Shown: one piece after another, positions 34,290 through 42,560 of the stretch
How positions within the stretch are numbered: the first letter of the stretch is position 1
How the letters are laid out: every line of letters begins with the position of its first letter
Position numbers and translations under genes: made by a program
Notes under the pieces: generated by a model
Seen by the model: the letters and a program-made list of their open reading frames with translations, nothing else
Database searches by the model: none
Told to the model about the DNA's origin: nothing
DNA from: an uncultured Eubacteriales bacterium
GTDB taxonomy: Bacteria > Bacillota > Clostridia > Oscillospirales > Acutalibacteraceae
Assembly (NCBI GenBank): GCA_934445035.1
Contig: CAKSDI010000003.1
Coordinates: 248,001 to 312,000 of the forward strand
Length of the DNA: 64,000 nucleotides
Direction: 5' to 3'

Positions 34290-35307
34290 TATTTTTACCT
34301 CCCAATTTTTTCATAACTTTTACTATATTCATTTGAATAGGACATTTTGCAAGGCATCTTCCGCAGCCGACGCAGGAGAACATACCGTCATACCTTGTCG
34401 GGAAATATACAAGCTTATGCATAAATCTCTGGCGGAATCTTTCAAGCTGTGTAAGCCTCGGCTGACCTGCCGACATCTTAGTGAATTCGGAATACATACA
34501 TGAATCCCAGCAGCGGAAACGCTTAACACCGTGGCCGGTATTAAAATCCTTGATATCATAGCACTGGCAGGTCGGGCAAACGAATGTGCAAGTTCCGCAG
34601 CCTAAGCAGGACTGCGAAAGCTCTTTCCACTCGGGAGCATCGAAAAACTCTTTGGTTTTGCCTGCTCCGAAAGAGTCTGTCTTAAGACCGCTTAAAGGAA
34701 GCTTTTTCATTCTTTCGCTTATAAGCTGCTTTTGAGCGCTTACTGCCGAATCATCGGCGGAAGAAGAAACATTTTCAAAAGCTTTTTCAAGCTTTTTGCC
34801 CTTTTCGGTCTTTATTTCATAATAAAATCCGTCTTCTGTTTTATAGCACTCTATATCTGCACCGGGATTTGCCGGATCGATACCGAAAGCTGTGCAGAAA
34901 CAGGTCTCCGCAGGCTTAGTGCAGGCAAGAGTTACTATAATTCCGTGATCGCGGCGGTTTTTATAATAGCTGTCCACAGGATCAGAAAGAAAGACCTTAT
35001 CTAACACTTCAAAGCTTTTTGCGTCGCAGGCTCTTACGCCGAATACGACAAAATCTTCGCATTCGTTTCTTGTATCGATAATATCGATATTCTTTCCCTC
35101 GATTTTAAAATCCATAAGATTTTCAGTCTGCGGGAAGAAGAAATCCTTTGCACTGCGAACGGTGTTTAAAGCGTCGGACATTTTTTTATCTTCCGACCAA
35201 ATTTCAAATTTAGCTCCTTTTTCGGAGTCAACGGGAAGATAAAGCGTATTCTCCTTTGCAATTTCAGCAAAAAGACCGCTCATATTTTCAAGTGAGATCT
35301 TACGCAT
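34282..35307 (-). CDS. flxB: dicluster [4Fe-4S] electron-transfer protein (FlxB-like)
   Basis: A 341-residue protein related to AsrA and hydrogenase beta subunits. Two ferredoxin motifs sit in the C-terminal third: CLGCGTCTFVCPTCQC and CVGCGRCLAKC. The N-terminal ~230 residues form a domain with FGVRACDAKSFEVLDKVF, typical of this group. I start at ATG 35307 behind AGAGGTG; the GTG at 35316 is upstream of better spacing. It should carry electrons from FlxA towards FlxD and HdrA. The B/C naming follows gene position beside flxA and is less certain than the operon role. Confidence 0.75.
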   Translation of the reverse strand: MRKISLENMSGLFAEIAKENTLYLPVDSEKGAKFEIWSEDKKMSDALNTVRSAKDFFFPQTENLMDFKIEGKNIDIIDTRNECEDFVVFGVRACDAKSFEVLDKVFLSDPVDSYYKNRRDHGIIVTLACTKPAETCFCTAFGIDPANPGADIECYKTEDGFYYEIKTEKGKKLEKAFENVSSSADDSAVSAQKQLISERMKKLPLSGLKTDSFGAGKTKEFFDAPEWKELSQSCLGCGTCTFVCPTCQCYDIKDFNTGHGVKRFRCWDSCMYSEFTKMSAGQPRLTQLERFRQRFMHKLVYFPTRYDGMFSCVGCGRCLAKCPIQMNIVKVMKKLGGKNNG

Positions 35308-36292
35308 TGTCTTCACCTCTTCTTACGGCTTTTCCGGGTTCAATATCCTCTGTGGAATAATTTACTATCGGCGCTCTGTTTCCTACTTCTGCTCCTGCCT
35401 GATAATCGCCGTAAAATTCATTGATATCCTTGATAAATTTACGGTTGAGCAGGTGAAGCGGAATATGCTGAGGACATACTCTTGAACATTCTCCGCAATC
35501 GGTACATCTTCCTACAACATGGAATGCTCTGATTATATGGAACATCTTTTCTTCAAAAGAGTTTGAAGCGGCTTTGTTTTCAAGTCCCGAATTAGGATTA
35601 TCAAAAACGCATTTTTCGCAGGTGCAAGCCGGGCAGACATCACGGCAGGCATTACATCTGATACAGCGCGAAAGCTCGTTCTGCCAGAAAGCAAACCTTT
35701 CGTCGGGAGTCATTTTTTCAAGCTTTTCAACCTCGTCAAAGCGGTTAGAATCAAGCACCTCGCCGTCGGAGCCTAAAAGCTCGTCATAAGCGACATGTTT
35801 TTTAGACTTGCAGTTTAAGCACCTATCGGGCAAAAGCTCGTTTCTGTCAAATACCTTTTCACCGTCGAAAAGGGTTTCAACAACGACCTTTTCGCCCTCG
35901 TCTTTGATCTTGCTTATTCCCTCGCACAAGCTTTTTATCTTCGAATAATCAAGCATACCGTTACACGGAACGCCTACGGCATAAACCTTTTCACGGTCAA
36001 AGCGATGCTCGGTCAAAAGCTGATTAAAGCTATAGGTATCGCAGGGTTTTAAAAATACGAGAACTTTATTTTCGGATTTAGCGGTTTCTTTAATAAGGTA
36101 TTTTGAAAAATTAGCTCCGCAGAAGTCATTGAAAACAAAATCTGCGTTAAGCTCAGTTTCATTTTCGAAAACAGCGGGAGTGATATCATAGTCAAACTCG
36201 CCTGTCTTCCAGCCTAAAACTCTGTCGACCTTATTGCTTTTTAAAAGCTCTTCCGCTTTATTTATGAGAATTTCGCGATTTATTTCTTGCAT
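35300..36292 (-). CDS. flxC: dicluster [4Fe-4S] electron-transfer protein (FlxC-like)
   Basis: A 330-residue paralogue of the FlxB-like protein. The N-terminal half has FLKPCDTYSFNQLL and VGVPCNGML, features shared with F420-hydrogenase beta-type proteins, then CLNCKSK. Two [4Fe-4S] motifs follow, CIRCNACRDVCPACTC and CTDCGECSRVC. It overlaps flxD by 13 bases and flxB by eight. It forms part of the electron path between NADH and HdrA. The ending with GEDNA and an acidic tail is not informative. Confidence 0.75.
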   Translation of the reverse strand: MQEINREILINKAEELLKSNKVDRVLGWKTGEFDYDITPAVFENETELNADFVFNDFCGANFSKYLIKETAKSENKVLVFLKPCDTYSFNQLLTEHRFDREKVYAVGVPCNGMLDYSKIKSLCEGISKIKDEGEKVVVETLFDGEKVFDRNELLPDRCLNCKSKKHVAYDELLGSDGEVLDSNRFDEVEKLEKMTPDERFAFWQNELSRCIRCNACRDVCPACTCEKCVFDNPNSGLENKAASNSFEEKMFHIIRAFHVVGRCTDCGECSRVCPQHIPLHLLNRKFIKDINEFYGDYQAGAEVGNRAPIVNYSTEDIEPGKAVRRGEDNA

Positions 36293-36714
36293 CGTAAATC
36301 CTCCAATCTTTTGTTTTCGCCGAGAGCGCTGACTGTTTTAACAAAATCATTCATAGTTTCAGCAAATTTTGCGCCCTCTGCCGCAGATACCCATTCAACT
36401 CTTGTGCGCTCTTTTTCAATACCTAAGAAATCAAGCATTGAGAAAAGCAGAGCCATTCTGCGGCGGGTATAGTAATTTCCCGAAGTATAATGGCAGTCGC
36501 CCGGGTGGCAGCCGCAGAGAATCACGCCGTCTGCCCCGCGCTGGAACGCACGGAGAATAAATGACGGATTAACTCTGCAGGAGCAGGGCACTCTGATTAT
36601 TTTTACCTCGGCGGGATAGTTAAGCCTGTTATTACCGGCAAGATCGGCGCCCGCATATGAACACCAGTTACAGCAAAACGCCACAATAAGCGGCTTATAT
36701 TCATTTACTTGCAT
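36280..36714 (-). CDS. flxD: MvhD/FlxD-type iron-sulfur protein
   Basis: A 144-residue protein of the MvhD family, which connects an electron-donating module to HdrA through a [2Fe-2S] cluster. Conserved cysteines are CCNWC (14-18), PCSC (43-46) and CGCHPGDCHY (67-76). In methanogens it bridges hydrogenase to HdrABC; in Desulfovibrio and other anaerobes FlxD bridges FlxABC to HdrABC. Here it lies directly between hdrA, which it overlaps by ten bases, and the flxC-like gene, consistent with that bridging job. Confidence 0.92.
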   Translation of the reverse strand: MQVNEYKPLIVAFCCNWCSYAGADLAGNNRLNYPAEVKIIRVPCSCRVNPSFILRAFQRGADGVILCGCHPGDCHYTSGNYYTRRRMALLFSMLDFLGIEKERTRVEWVSAAEGAKFAETMNDFVKTVSALGENKRLEDLRCKK

Positions 36715-38699
36715 ATTGCGTCAACCTCCGCCATAATTTGTTTATTCAAGAATCCTTTTAGATCCATAGCTCCCGACATACAAGCGACCGTGCAGGCGCC
36801 GCAGCCCTGGCATACAGCCTCGTTTACAACTGCAACTCTGCGGACTTTCGTGGTCCTGTCAGGCATTCTGAATTCTTTATCTTCATAGGAGATAGCACCG
36901 TAGGGGCAGACCTTTTCGCAGGTGGAGCAACCGTTACACATCATTTCATCCGAATGTGCAACGCAGGGGTTACCCATAAGTTTGTCCTTGCAAAGAAGAC
37001 CTATTACCTTTGACGCCGCGGCTCCCGCCTGTGAAACAGTTTCGGGGATATCTTTCGGTCCCTGGCATGTACCCGAAAGGAACACGCCGGCAGTAGGACT
37101 TTCGACCGGGCGAAGCTTCGGATGAGCCTCGGTAAAGAAATCGTTTGTATCCATACTTGCAGTAAGCATAGTAGCAAGCGGGCGGGCTGATTTATCCGGC
37201 TCTATAGCGGCGGCAAGAACAACTAAATCAGCGTCTATATGAAGCTGCTTGCCATAGATAAGATCGGAGCCCTGAACTTTAAGTTTTTTGCCCTCCGGAG
37301 TAACTTTTCCTACCATACCCTTTATGTAATGAACGCCGTATTCTTCAACTGCTCTTCTGTAGAACTCATCGAAGTTTTTACCCGGAGTTCTTACATCTAT
37401 ATAGAATACATAAACCTCGGTATCGGGATATTTATCTCTTATGAGCATTGCGTGCTTAGCTGTATACATACAGCATATCTTTGAGCAATACTCTTTGCCT
37501 TTTTCGGCGCATTTATCACATCTTGAGCCTACGCACTGAACGAAAACTATCGTGTGAGGATGCTCATTATCCGAAGGTCTTAAAAGAGTGCCACCCGTAG
37601 GACCTGCGGCATTCATAAGTCTTTCAAGCTCAAGAGAAGTTATAACATCTTTTGACTCGCTGTAAGCAAATTCATCGAATTTTTCAACCGAGATAGGATT
37701 AAATCCTGTTGCAACGACTATTGCGCCGTATTTCTCCTCGATGAATTCATCCTTTGCATTATAATCGATAGCCTTGGCTGTGCAGACTTTTGAACATACT
37801 CCGCATTTGCCGGTTTTGAGCATCATACAGTGGTCAGGATCGATAGTCGCAACTTTCGGAACAGCCTGAGCAAAAGGAATATAAATAGCTCTGCGGTTAT
37901 CCATTCCGAGGTTAAATTCATTCGGAACTTTTCTTTGAGGACACTTTTCTGTGCAAAGGCCGCAGCCTGTACATACATCCTCTTTTACATATCTTGCTTT
38001 TCTTTTTATCGTGACATCAAAATTTCCTACAAAGCCTTTAACATCCGTTACTTCCGAATAGGAATAAATTTTGATTTTTTCATTCTGAGCAACATCAACC
38101 ATTTTAGGCGTTAAAATACAAGCGGCGCAGTCAAGAGTCGGGAATGTTTTATCAAGCTGAGCCATTTTTCCGCCGATAGTGGGTTTTGTTTCAACTATGT
38201 CTACGGGGAATCCCGCGTCTGCAATATCAAGAGCTGTCTGGATACCGGCTATTCCTCCGCCGATAACAAGCGCTCTTTTTGTAACGGGGCTTTCTCCGGG
38301 TGTGAGCGGTGCGTTAAGATTTACTTTTGCAACTGCGGCTTTTGCAAGAATTATCGCCTTTTCGGTACCCACGGGCATATCCTTATGTACCCAGGAGCAC
38401 TGCTCGCGGATATTTGCAATTTCCACCATATAGGAATTAAGTCCTGCGGCAGCGGCGGTCTTTCTGAAAGTGGCCTCGTGCATTCTCGGAGAACAAGAGC
38501 AGATAACTATTCCGCTGAGCTTATTTTCCTTGATAGCGTTTTTTATCATATCCTGTCCGGCCTGCGAACACATATACTGATAATCGGTGGAGAAAACAAC
38601 TCCCGGCTCCGATTTAAGAGCTTCCGCAACAGCCTTTACATCTACCGTTCCTGCGATATTGGTACCGCAGTGGCAAACAAATACACCTATTCTCTGCAT
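36705..38699 (-). CDS. hdrA: heterodisulfide reductase subunit A-like bifurcating flavoprotein
   Basis: A 664-residue FAD and iron-sulfur protein. FAD-binding GGGIAG is at 147-152; LDCAACILTPKM, CTGCGLCTEKC (about 240) and CGVCSKVC (about 295) supply the cluster ligands near the flavin. A C-terminal dicluster ferredoxin is at CNGCSTCEKVC and CQGCGACTVAC (580-635). HdrA is the established site of flavin-based electron bifurcation in methanogens, where it also reduces ferredoxin. I prefer ATG 38699 (MQRIGVFVCHCG), nine bases after AAAGGAG, over ATG 38705. It is flanked by hdrC and flxD. Its presence makes ferredoxin reduction coupled to NADH oxidation plausible. Confidence 0.92.
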   Translation of the reverse strand: MQRIGVFVCHCGTNIAGTVDVKAVAEALKSEPGVVFSTDYQYMCSQAGQDMIKNAIKENKLSGIVICSCSPRMHEATFRKTAAAAGLNSYMVEIANIREQCSWVHKDMPVGTEKAIILAKAAVAKVNLNAPLTPGESPVTKRALVIGGGIAGIQTALDIADAGFPVDIVETKPTIGGKMAQLDKTFPTLDCAACILTPKMVDVAQNEKIKIYSYSEVTDVKGFVGNFDVTIKRKARYVKEDVCTGCGLCTEKCPQRKVPNEFNLGMDNRRAIYIPFAQAVPKVATIDPDHCMMLKTGKCGVCSKVCTAKAIDYNAKDEFIEEKYGAIVVATGFNPISVEKFDEFAYSESKDVITSLELERLMNAAGPTGGTLLRPSDNEHPHTIVFVQCVGSRCDKCAEKGKEYCSKICCMYTAKHAMLIRDKYPDTEVYVFYIDVRTPGKNFDEFYRRAVEEYGVHYIKGMVGKVTPEGKKLKVQGSDLIYGKQLHIDADLVVLAAAIEPDKSARPLATMLTASMDTNDFFTEAHPKLRPVESPTAGVFLSGTCQGPKDIPETVSQAGAAASKVIGLLCKDKLMGNPCVAHSDEMMCNGCSTCEKVCPYGAISYEDKEFRMPDRTTKVRRVAVVNEAVCQGCGACTVACMSGAMDLKGFLNKQIMAEVDAICK

Positions 38700-38716
38700 T
38701 GTCATTTTCTCCTTTC

Positions 38717-39109
38717 TTATTTGGAATACTTGCGCAAAGCGCTCATAATTGCCTGCTGGGGCATATCTTCATCTATAATATCAGGAATATCATTTGCGGT
38801 TAAATGATTGGCGCCCTTTTGCCTAATAACCGAAAGTCTTACAGCCTCAATAAGCTTTGCAGGCTCAACGCCTCTCGGACAGCGGTCAACACACGCGAAA
38901 CACGAAAGACATTTATAAACAGACTCAGATTTCATAAGGGTTTCTATATCGCCGTTTTCCACCATATATACGAATTGGTGGGGATGATATTCCATTTCGT
39001 CATAAGAAGGACATGTACCCGAACACTTTCCGCAGCGCATACACTTTACGGGGTTTACTCCGCTTATGCGAAGAATATTTTCTTTTGTAAGTTCAGATTT
39101 ATTCAGCAT
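38717..39109 (-). CDS. hdrC: heterodisulfide reductase subunit C-like iron-sulfur protein
   Basis: A 130-residue dicluster ferredoxin with CMRCGKCSGTC and CLSCFACVDRC motifs, the standard HdrC layout. It passes electrons from HdrA to HdrB. ATG 39109 is spaced six bases from GGAGG, whereas ATG 39115 abuts it, so I use the former. It overlaps hdrB by 11 bases. HdrB-HdrC pairs are also found attached to soluble fumarate reductases in methanogens (as TfrB), which fits the frdBA genes at the end of this operon. Confidence 0.9.
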   Translation of the reverse strand: MLNKSELTKENILRISGVNPVKCMRCGKCSGTCPSYDEMEYHPHQFVYMVENGDIETLMKSESVYKCLSCFACVDRCPRGVEPAKLIEAVRLSVIRQKGANHLTANDIPDIIDEDMPQQAIMSALRKYSK

Positions 39110-39905
39110 TTTCATCCTCCTTTAAACCGAGAGCTTCGGCTAAAATTTCAGTGAAGTAAACAACCGGAATTTTACTGCCGTTTTTAATAAGATTATATTT
39201 GCACAGCGGACAGGCTGTTACGATCATTTCAGCACCGCTTGCCGCAGCGTTATCCGTAATAATATTAGAACGCTTTTTGGCGGTTTCGGGGCTTTCGAGA
39301 GCGATGTATCCTCCGCAGCATTCATTTCTCTGCGAATATTTTATCGGTGTTGCTCCGAGAGCGCTGATGAAATCTTCGATTATACTCGGATTTTCAGGAT
39401 CGTCCATCTGCATAGTTGTGTGCGGTCTTAAAAGCAGACATCCGTAATAAGCGGCGATCTTTTTGCCGGAAAGAGGCTTTTTAACGGCCTCTTTAATCTT
39501 ATCAAAGCCTACTTTATCACGCAAAAGCTCTAAATAGTGCAAAACCTCGGTTTCGCCGTTATAAGGAGCTTTTTTCTCCTTATCCTGCGACATATAAAGA
39601 TTTACCTTATCGGCAGTTTCCTTATCTGTCTTCATCATATGATTAGTCTGCTTGATAACATTGTGGCAGGCGGAACATACCGTGACAAGCGGTCTGTTTT
39701 CATCCCTTGCGGCGACAAGAGCTCTTACGCTCGGAAGCTTTGACGCTATCTCGTCTTTAGCGCTTACAAAAACTCCTCCGCAGCACTGCCAATTATCAAT
39801 TTCTATCATTTCCACGCCTAAAGCGGCGGCGCTTTCTCTCGCATAAAGATCAAGATCTTTTGCCTTCGTGCGAAGAGTGCAGCCGGGAAAATAACTGACC
39901 TTCAT
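39099..39905 (-). CDS. hdrB: heterodisulfide reductase subunit B-like protein (two CCG domains)
   Basis: A 268-residue protein with two cysteine-rich CCG motifs that bind non-cubane [4Fe-4S] clusters in HdrB. The first is Cys9, Cys41-Cys42, Cys77/Cys80; the second is Cys156, Cys196-Cys197, Cys232/Cys235. All cysteines of both motifs are present, so both clusters should form. In methanogens this subunit reduces the CoM-S-S-CoB disulfide; bacteria lack these thiols, so the partner here is unknown, with FrdAB the obvious candidate by gene order. It starts behind GGAGG, 18 bases after fumC. Confidence 0.9.
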   Translation of the reverse strand: MKVSYFPGCTLRTKAKDLDLYARESAAALGVEMIEIDNWQCCGGVFVSAKDEIASKLPSVRALVAARDENRPLVTVCSACHNVIKQTNHMMKTDKETADKVNLYMSQDKEKKAPYNGETEVLHYLELLRDKVGFDKIKEAVKKPLSGKKIAAYYGCLLLRPHTTMQMDDPENPSIIEDFISALGATPIKYSQRNECCGGYIALESPETAKKRSNIITDNAAASGAEMIVTACPLCKYNLIKNGSKIPVVYFTEILAEALGLKEDENAE

Positions 39906-39922
39906 CTTGTTCCTCCAGTTCT

Positions 39923-41299
39923 TTAAACCATCTCTTCGGGATGGAATACTTCGTCAAATTTTTCCGCAGAAAGGAAGCCGAGCTGAACGCATGCCTCTTT
40001 AAGCGAAATATTATCTTTATAAGCTTTTTTTGCTGTTTTTGCGGCATTTTCATATCCTATATAAGGATTGAGAGCCGTAACGAGCATAAGCGAATTATGA
40101 AGATTATGGTGCATTTTTTCTTTATTTGCGGTAATTCCGACAGCGCAGTTATTATTAAACGAAATAATCGCTTCTGCAAGCAAGCGTGCAGACTGCAGGA
40201 AATTATAAGCGGTGACAGGCATAAACACATTAAGTTCGAAATTGCCCTGTGAAGCCGCCATTCCTACCGCGACATCGTTGCCCATTACCTGAACCGCTAC
40301 CATAGTAACTGCCTCGCACTGGGTGGGATTTACCTTTCCCGGCATGATCGAAGAGCCGGGCTCGTTTTCGGGAATATGGATCTCGCCTAAGCCGTCGCGC
40401 GGACCGGAAGCAAGCCATCTTACATCATTTGCTATTTTCATCATATCGCAGGCGGCGGCTTTTACAGCGCCGTGGGCGAATACTATTTCATCCTTTGAAG
40501 TAAGAGCGTGGAATTTATTTCCTGCTGTTACAAAAGGCTTATTTGTAAGCTCTGCGACTTTTTTAGCAACAAGCTCCGAAAAGCCTTTAGGAGCATTAAG
40601 ACCTGTTCCTACGGCAGTTCCGCCGAGCGCAAGCTCATAAAGCGGCTTTAATGCGGCTTTTAAAAGCTCTACATCGCGCTCAAGGCTCGCTCTCCAGCCG
40701 GAAATTTCCTGCGAGAACTTGATAGGAGTGGCGTCCTGCAAATGGGTACGGCCGGATTTAACGATTCCCTCGTTTTCCTTTTCAAGTCTTTTAAAGGTTT
40801 CTATGAGAGTGTTAAGCGCAGGGATAAGCTTATCCTCAACCGCTATAACGGCAGAAATGTGCATTGCAGTCGGGAAGGTGTCGTTCGAAGACTGACTCAT
40901 ATTTATATCATCATTAGGATGACAAAGCTTTTTTTCTGCTATCTGATTTGCACGGTTGGCTATAACCTCGTTCGCATTCATATTCGATTGCGTGCCGGAA
41001 CCTGTCTGCCAGACGACAAGCGGAAAATGTCCGTTTAAAGAGCCGGAGATAACCTCGTCGCAAGCTTTTACAATGCAATCAAGCTTTTCTTCGGTCATTT
41101 TTTCGGGGCGAAGCTCAGCATTTGCAAGAGCCGCCGCTTTTTTGAGAATTCCGAAAGCGTGGGTTATTTCTCTCGGCATAGTTTCGATATCAACGCCGAT
41201 CTTAAAATTTTCGTGGCTTCTCTGGGTCTGCGCCGCCCACAGTCTGTCTGCGGGGACTTTCATTTCGCCCATAGAATCGTGTTCAATACGGTAATCCAT
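39923..41299 (-). CDS. fumC: fumarate hydratase, class II
   Basis: Iron-independent fumarase interconverting malate and fumarate, 458 residues. The family signature GSSIMPGKVNPTQCEAV (about 312-328), TGSGTQSNMNANEVIANRA and SSNDTFPTAMH (with the catalytic His region) are all clear. I start at ATG 41299, about ten bases after AAAGG, instead of ATG 41317, which overlaps the dehydrogenase stop. Its place between the dehydrogenase and hdrB ties fumarate supply to the fumarate reductase at the end of the operon. Aspartase belongs to the same superfamily but differs in the N-terminal substrate loop. Confidence 0.92.
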   Translation of the reverse strand: MDYRIEHDSMGEMKVPADRLWAAQTQRSHENFKIGVDIETMPREITHAFGILKKAAALANAELRPEKMTEEKLDCIVKACDEVISGSLNGHFPLVVWQTGSGTQSNMNANEVIANRANQIAEKKLCHPNDDINMSQSSNDTFPTAMHISAVIAVEDKLIPALNTLIETFKRLEKENEGIVKSGRTHLQDATPIKFSQEISGWRASLERDVELLKAALKPLYELALGGTAVGTGLNAPKGFSELVAKKVAELTNKPFVTAGNKFHALTSKDEIVFAHGAVKAAACDMMKIANDVRWLASGPRDGLGEIHIPENEPGSSIMPGKVNPTQCEAVTMVAVQVMGNDVAVGMAASQGNFELNVFMPVTAYNFLQSARLLAEAIISFNNNCAVGITANKEKMHHNLHNSLMLVTALNPYIGYENAAKTAKKAYKDNISLKEACVQLGFLSAEKFDEVFHPEEMV

Positions 41300-41316
41300 A
41301 TTCAGTCGACCTTTCA

Positions 41317-42264
41317 TTAAATATTAAGGCTTGATATTACCTCTTTTAAGGTATCCGCGCTCTTTCTGAGCTTTGTAACTTCATCATCGGTGAGCGAAAG
41401 ATTTACTTTGCCTCTTACGCAGTTGTTACCGATCATATTTAGGGTTGAAAGGCAGACATTGTCAATGCCGTACTCCCCGTGCATCATTGTAGAAACGGTC
41501 ATAGTAGTATCCATTCCGCCGAGCAGGCATTTGCATATATGACATACGGATACTGAAACAGCATAAAATGTTGCTCCCTTTCTCGCAATAACTCTTGCAC
41601 CCGATTTTCTAACATACTGCTCAATATCTTCAAGATTAAGCTCGGGGTTGGCAATTCCGTTATTCTCGCTTAAAAGCTTCGCACAGTCCTTGATAGGAAC
41701 ATTTGAAATATTCGCAACAGACCACGGAATAAACGAAGAATCACCGTGCTCGCCGAGAACATAAGCGTGAACATTAGCCTGAGAAATATTGTAGTACTCA
41801 GAAAGTCTTGAGCGAAGTCTTGCGGTATCGAGAATAGTACCCGAACCGAGGATCTTGTTTTCGGGAAGTCCCGAAAGCTTGCAGAATGTGTATGTAAGCA
41901 CATCAACAGGATTGCTTACTATAACATAAGTCGCGTCGGGAGCATATTTGGTGATCTCGGGAATAATACTCTTGGTTATATCCACATTGGTCTGAGCAAG
42001 CTCAAGGCGGGTCTGACCAGGCTTTCTTGCAATTCCCGAAGTGAGAATAACGATATCAGATCCTGCGGCGTCACGATAGTCCCCCGCATATACCGAGCAG
42101 GCGCTGCAGAACGGTGTTCCCTGCCTGATGTCGAGAGCTTCGCCTAAAGCTTTTTCATTGTTGATATCGATCATTACGATATCCGAAGCGATACCCATAA
42201 CCGTGAGTGTGTAAGCGATCGTTGAGCCGACGCTGCCTGTACCGATGATTGAAATTTTGTTCAT
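41317..42264 (-). CDS. L-lactate/malate dehydrogenase family protein, probably malate dehydrogenase
   Basis: NAD-dependent 2-hydroxyacid dehydrogenase of 315 residues with IGTGSVGSTIAY (7-18) at the NAD site, catalytic His173 (GEHGDSSF), Asp146 and Arg149. Overall it resembles LDHs. But the residue that decides the substrate, before K-P-G in the mobile loop, is Arg80 (GIARKPGQTR); lactate dehydrogenases have Gln there and malate dehydrogenases Arg. With fumC next in the operon, oxaloacetate reduction to malate is the better reading. Standard similarity search would probably call it lactate dehydrogenase, so the assignment needs care. Confidence 0.75.
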   Translation of the reverse strand: MNKISIIGTGSVGSTIAYTLTVMGIASDIVMIDINNEKALGEALDIRQGTPFCSACSVYAGDYRDAAGSDIVILTSGIARKPGQTRLELAQTNVDITKSIIPEITKYAPDATYVIVSNPVDVLTYTFCKLSGLPENKILGSGTILDTARLRSRLSEYYNISQANVHAYVLGEHGDSSFIPWSVANISNVPIKDCAKLLSENNGIANPELNLEDIEQYVRKSGARVIARKGATFYAVSVSVCHICKCLLGGMDTTMTVSTMMHGEYGIDNVCLSTLNMIGNNCVRGKVNLSLTDDEVTKLRKSADTLKEVISSLNI

Positions 42265-42296
42265 AATACACCTTCCTATATTACATATTAATATAC

Positions 42297-42325
42297 ATTA
42301 TAACATATTACGACAATTTTTGGAA
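42297..42325 (-). promoter_or_regulatory. candidate proximal promoter of the dehydrogenase-fum-hdr-flx-frd operon
   Basis: Minus-strand TGTTATAAT (extended -10, TATAAT at 42302-42297) with a poor -35 (TTCCAA). About 30 bases before the dehydrogenase start. A second candidate lies further upstream. Confidence 0.45.
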
Positions 42326-42389
42326 TTGCGATTTTTGCATAGCGGTATTCATTATTTGTATATATAGCTTTTCAGATATACCAATTATC

Positions 42390-42417
42390 ATTATACCATT
42401 TATAAGCATTAAATCAA
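42390..42417 (-). promoter_or_regulatory. candidate distal promoter of the dehydrogenase-fum-hdr-flx-frd operon
   Basis: Minus-strand TTGATT (42417-42412), 16-base spacer, TATAAT (42395-42390), leaving an AT-rich leader of about 120 bases. The intergenic stretch 42265-42560 holds this, the proximal candidate and the divergent P-type ATPase promoter; no gene is seen in it. Confidence 0.5.
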
Positions 42418-42509
42418 CCGGAAATTTTTTATATTTTTATGTTAATTAAGCGGTTTTAAATATGTTAAATCAAAATAACCGATTTTATGTTATAAAAGTT
42501 TAAAAATGC

Positions 42510-42538
42510 TTGTTTTATAAGAAATATTGTGATATAAT
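42510..42538 (+). promoter_or_regulatory. promoter of the P-type ATPase gene
   Basis: TTGTTT (42510-42515), 17-base spacer, TATAAT (42533-42538), ten bases before the GCGAGGTGAG ribosome binding site. Confidence 0.65.
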
Positions 42539-42560
42539 ACAATTTAAGCGAGGTGAGAAA

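Noticed and set aside
41317..42264. Naming the dehydrogenase L-lactate dehydrogenase
   Set aside because: Overall similarity favours it, but the specificity residue is Arg80, not Gln, and the next gene is fumarase; kept as lactate/malate family, probably malate.
42265..42420. Rex (NADH-responsive) operator upstream of the fumarate reductase operon
   Set aside because: TTGT-like and ATTA-rich stretches occur, but no convincing inverted TTGT...ACAA pair at the right spacing was seen.
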